A stretch of 6,716 bases of DNA from Ruminococcus sp. (GTDB taxonomy: Bacteria > Bacillota > Clostridia > Oscillospirales > Ruminococcaceae). A model generated the notes under the pieces. That model worked only from the letters and a program-made list of their open reading frames with translations, did no database searches and was not told where the DNA came from. The stretch is taken from assembly GCA_003446315.1 (NCBI GenBank), contig DMBA01000373.1, forward strand, positions 2,256 to 8,971, read 5' to 3'. Both the position numbers and the translations under genes were made by a program. Within the stretch, counting starts at the first letter, position 1. Every line of letters begins with the position of its first letter. Shown here one piece after another: positions 5,745 to 6,716 of the stretch.

Positions 5745-6716
5745 AATGATTCTGATTGTCCTGATGTTCGGCGCACTGATGGCAATTATTTTCACGATGT
5801 CAATGCGATACGGCTTTTTGCGTACCTATGCAAACGGGCTGAAATCCGGTGAAGCTGCCTTGCGGTATCCGTATATGCAGTTGAATGCAAAAGAGAAAAA
5901 ACTCTATGCGGCATTGTGCGATGCGATGGAACATTACAGGGAAATACTCGTTTTGCCTGCTGTTTATCCGAAATCAGTCTATGAACGGGTGTATCTGCTG
6001 GTGACGGAACAGGAACCGGAATACTTTTATATTGACGATATTTATGAGACAGCGGATCAGATGGCGACAGTCAATTTGTTCTATGATGTAAATGAAACAG
6101 AAGTGAAAAGTATGAAAACGCGGCTGGAATATGCGGCGGATCAAATCGCGGAAAAGGCGAATGCGGAAACAACAGTATTCGGCAAGCTGACCGTGATCCA
6201 TGATGAGATCTGCAAAGGATGTAAATATTCCGACGGCGCACATCAAAATGATGCTTACGGATGCCTTGTGGAAGGCAAAGCAAAATGTGAAGGATATGCA
6301 AAAGCATTTTTATATACCGCAAGACGCGCCGGATTGCCGGTCATGAATGTAACGGGCACAAACGGGAACGGTGAAAACCATGTTTGGAATATCGCAGAGA
6401 TCGACGGAAGCTATTATAATATAGATGTAACGTGGGATGACGATGAGGCATTTCGCGGAAAGATCGCGCATAGCTGCTTTGCGGTATCGGACGAGGGGTT
6501 CGAAGACCATATTGCGGATCTGCGGATCTATCAGCCGCCGGCTTGCACGGACGATACGAATACATGGTATCATCAGAACGGGCTGGTTGCAGCGGATTCA
6601 TTGGAATTTGCAGAGCTGATCCGGAATTGGCAGGGTGATAAGGCAATGGTTGAATTGCTTTGCGAGGATGAACTGATATATGACAGAATGGCAGCGAAAA
6701 TAACAGGCGATTCCGG
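5728..6716 (+). CDS. Membrane-anchored transglutaminase-like protein (3' end outside the window)
   Basis: The first 329 codons of a longer gene; no stop before the window ends. Residues 1-6 are basic (MPRRSK) and 7-26 form one hydrophobic helix with no lipobox, so the rest should lie outside the membrane. A transglutaminase-like domain occupies about 150-240. Residues AYGCLVEGKAKCEGYAKAF contain the catalytic Cys187, NHVWNI gives His218, and YYNIDVTWDD gives Asp233, so the Cys-His-Asp triad is complete and a protease-like or amide-transfer activity is possible. In Gram-positive bacteria such domains often act on peptides or cell-wall proteins; the substrate here is unknown. Extra cysteines (162, 165, 179) may form disulfides. 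The ATG overlaps the CNNM stop by 17 nt and has AAAGG 7 nt upstream, indicating coupled expression. What follows residue 240 shows no domain I recognise. Confidence 0.88.
   Translation, partial: MPRRSKMILIVLMFGALMAIIFTMSMRYGFLRTYANGLKSGEAALRYPYMQLNAKEKKLYAALCDAMEHYREILVLPAVYPKSVYERVYLLVTEQEPEYFYIDDIYETADQMATVNLFYDVNETEVKSMKTRLEYAADQIAEKANAETTVFGKLTVIHDEICKGCKYSDGAHQNDAYGCLVEGKAKCEGYAKAFLYTARRAGLPVMNVTGTNGNGENHVWNIAEIDGSYYNIDVTWDDDEAFRGKIAHSCFAVSDEGFEDHIADLRIYQPPACTDDTNTWYHQNGLVAADSLEFAELIRNWQGDKAMVELLCEDELIYDRMAAKITGDS

Overview
The window looks like chromosome of an anaerobic Gram-positive gut-type bacterium, most likely Clostridia of the Ruminococcaceae/Oscillospiraceae kind. This is inferred from the oxygen-sensitive 2-oxoacid:ferredoxin oxidoreductase operon, strong AGGAGG-type ribosome binding sites, near-consensus sigma-A promoters, and a DUF6323/DUF6179 gene pair that I associate with this group. 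No rRNA, tRNA, CRISPR array, insertion sequence or phage gene is visible.

Layout. Positions 1-1612 (minus strand) hold the start of an operon: promoter, 2x[4Fe-4S] ferredoxin-like subunit, alpha subunit (VorB type), and the first 69 codons of the TPP-binding beta subunit, which leaves the window at base 1. Positions 1667-2294 (minus) hold a six-helix DUF308/HdeD-like membrane protein with its own promoter and a strong terminator. Positions 2323-4139 (minus) hold two overlapping genes of unknown function, DUF6323 then DUF6179. Positions 4140-4424 are an unusually dense non-coding control region. Positions 4425-6716 (plus) hold a CNNM/CorC-HlyC-type membrane protein with a CBS pair, overlapping by 17 nt a membrane-anchored transglutaminase-like protein that runs off the right edge.

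The part most worth attention is 4161-4386. A perfect-consensus promoter with an extended -10 fires rightward at 4171-4199 and is followed by only about 100 nt before a strong intrinsic terminator, so it should make a small RNA. A second promoter (perfect -35 and -10, 18-nt spacer, extended -10) faces it at 4261-4290 and should drive the DUF6323-DUF6179 operon leftward. The two predicted RNAs are complementary over about 50 nt at their 5' ends, and that overlap contains a perfect 10-bp hairpin. This is the architecture of cis-antisense RNA control or promoter interference, here attached to an uncharacterised two-gene operon. A third consensus promoter at 4358-4386 serves the CNNM gene separately, so the small RNA is not needed as that gene's leader.

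Functionally, the oxidoreductase operon would couple oxidation of branched-chain or related 2-oxoacids to ferredoxin reduction. The DUF308, CNNM and transglutaminase-like proteins all appear to be envelope proteins. Nothing in the sequence ties the DUF6323/DUF6179 pair to either pathway.
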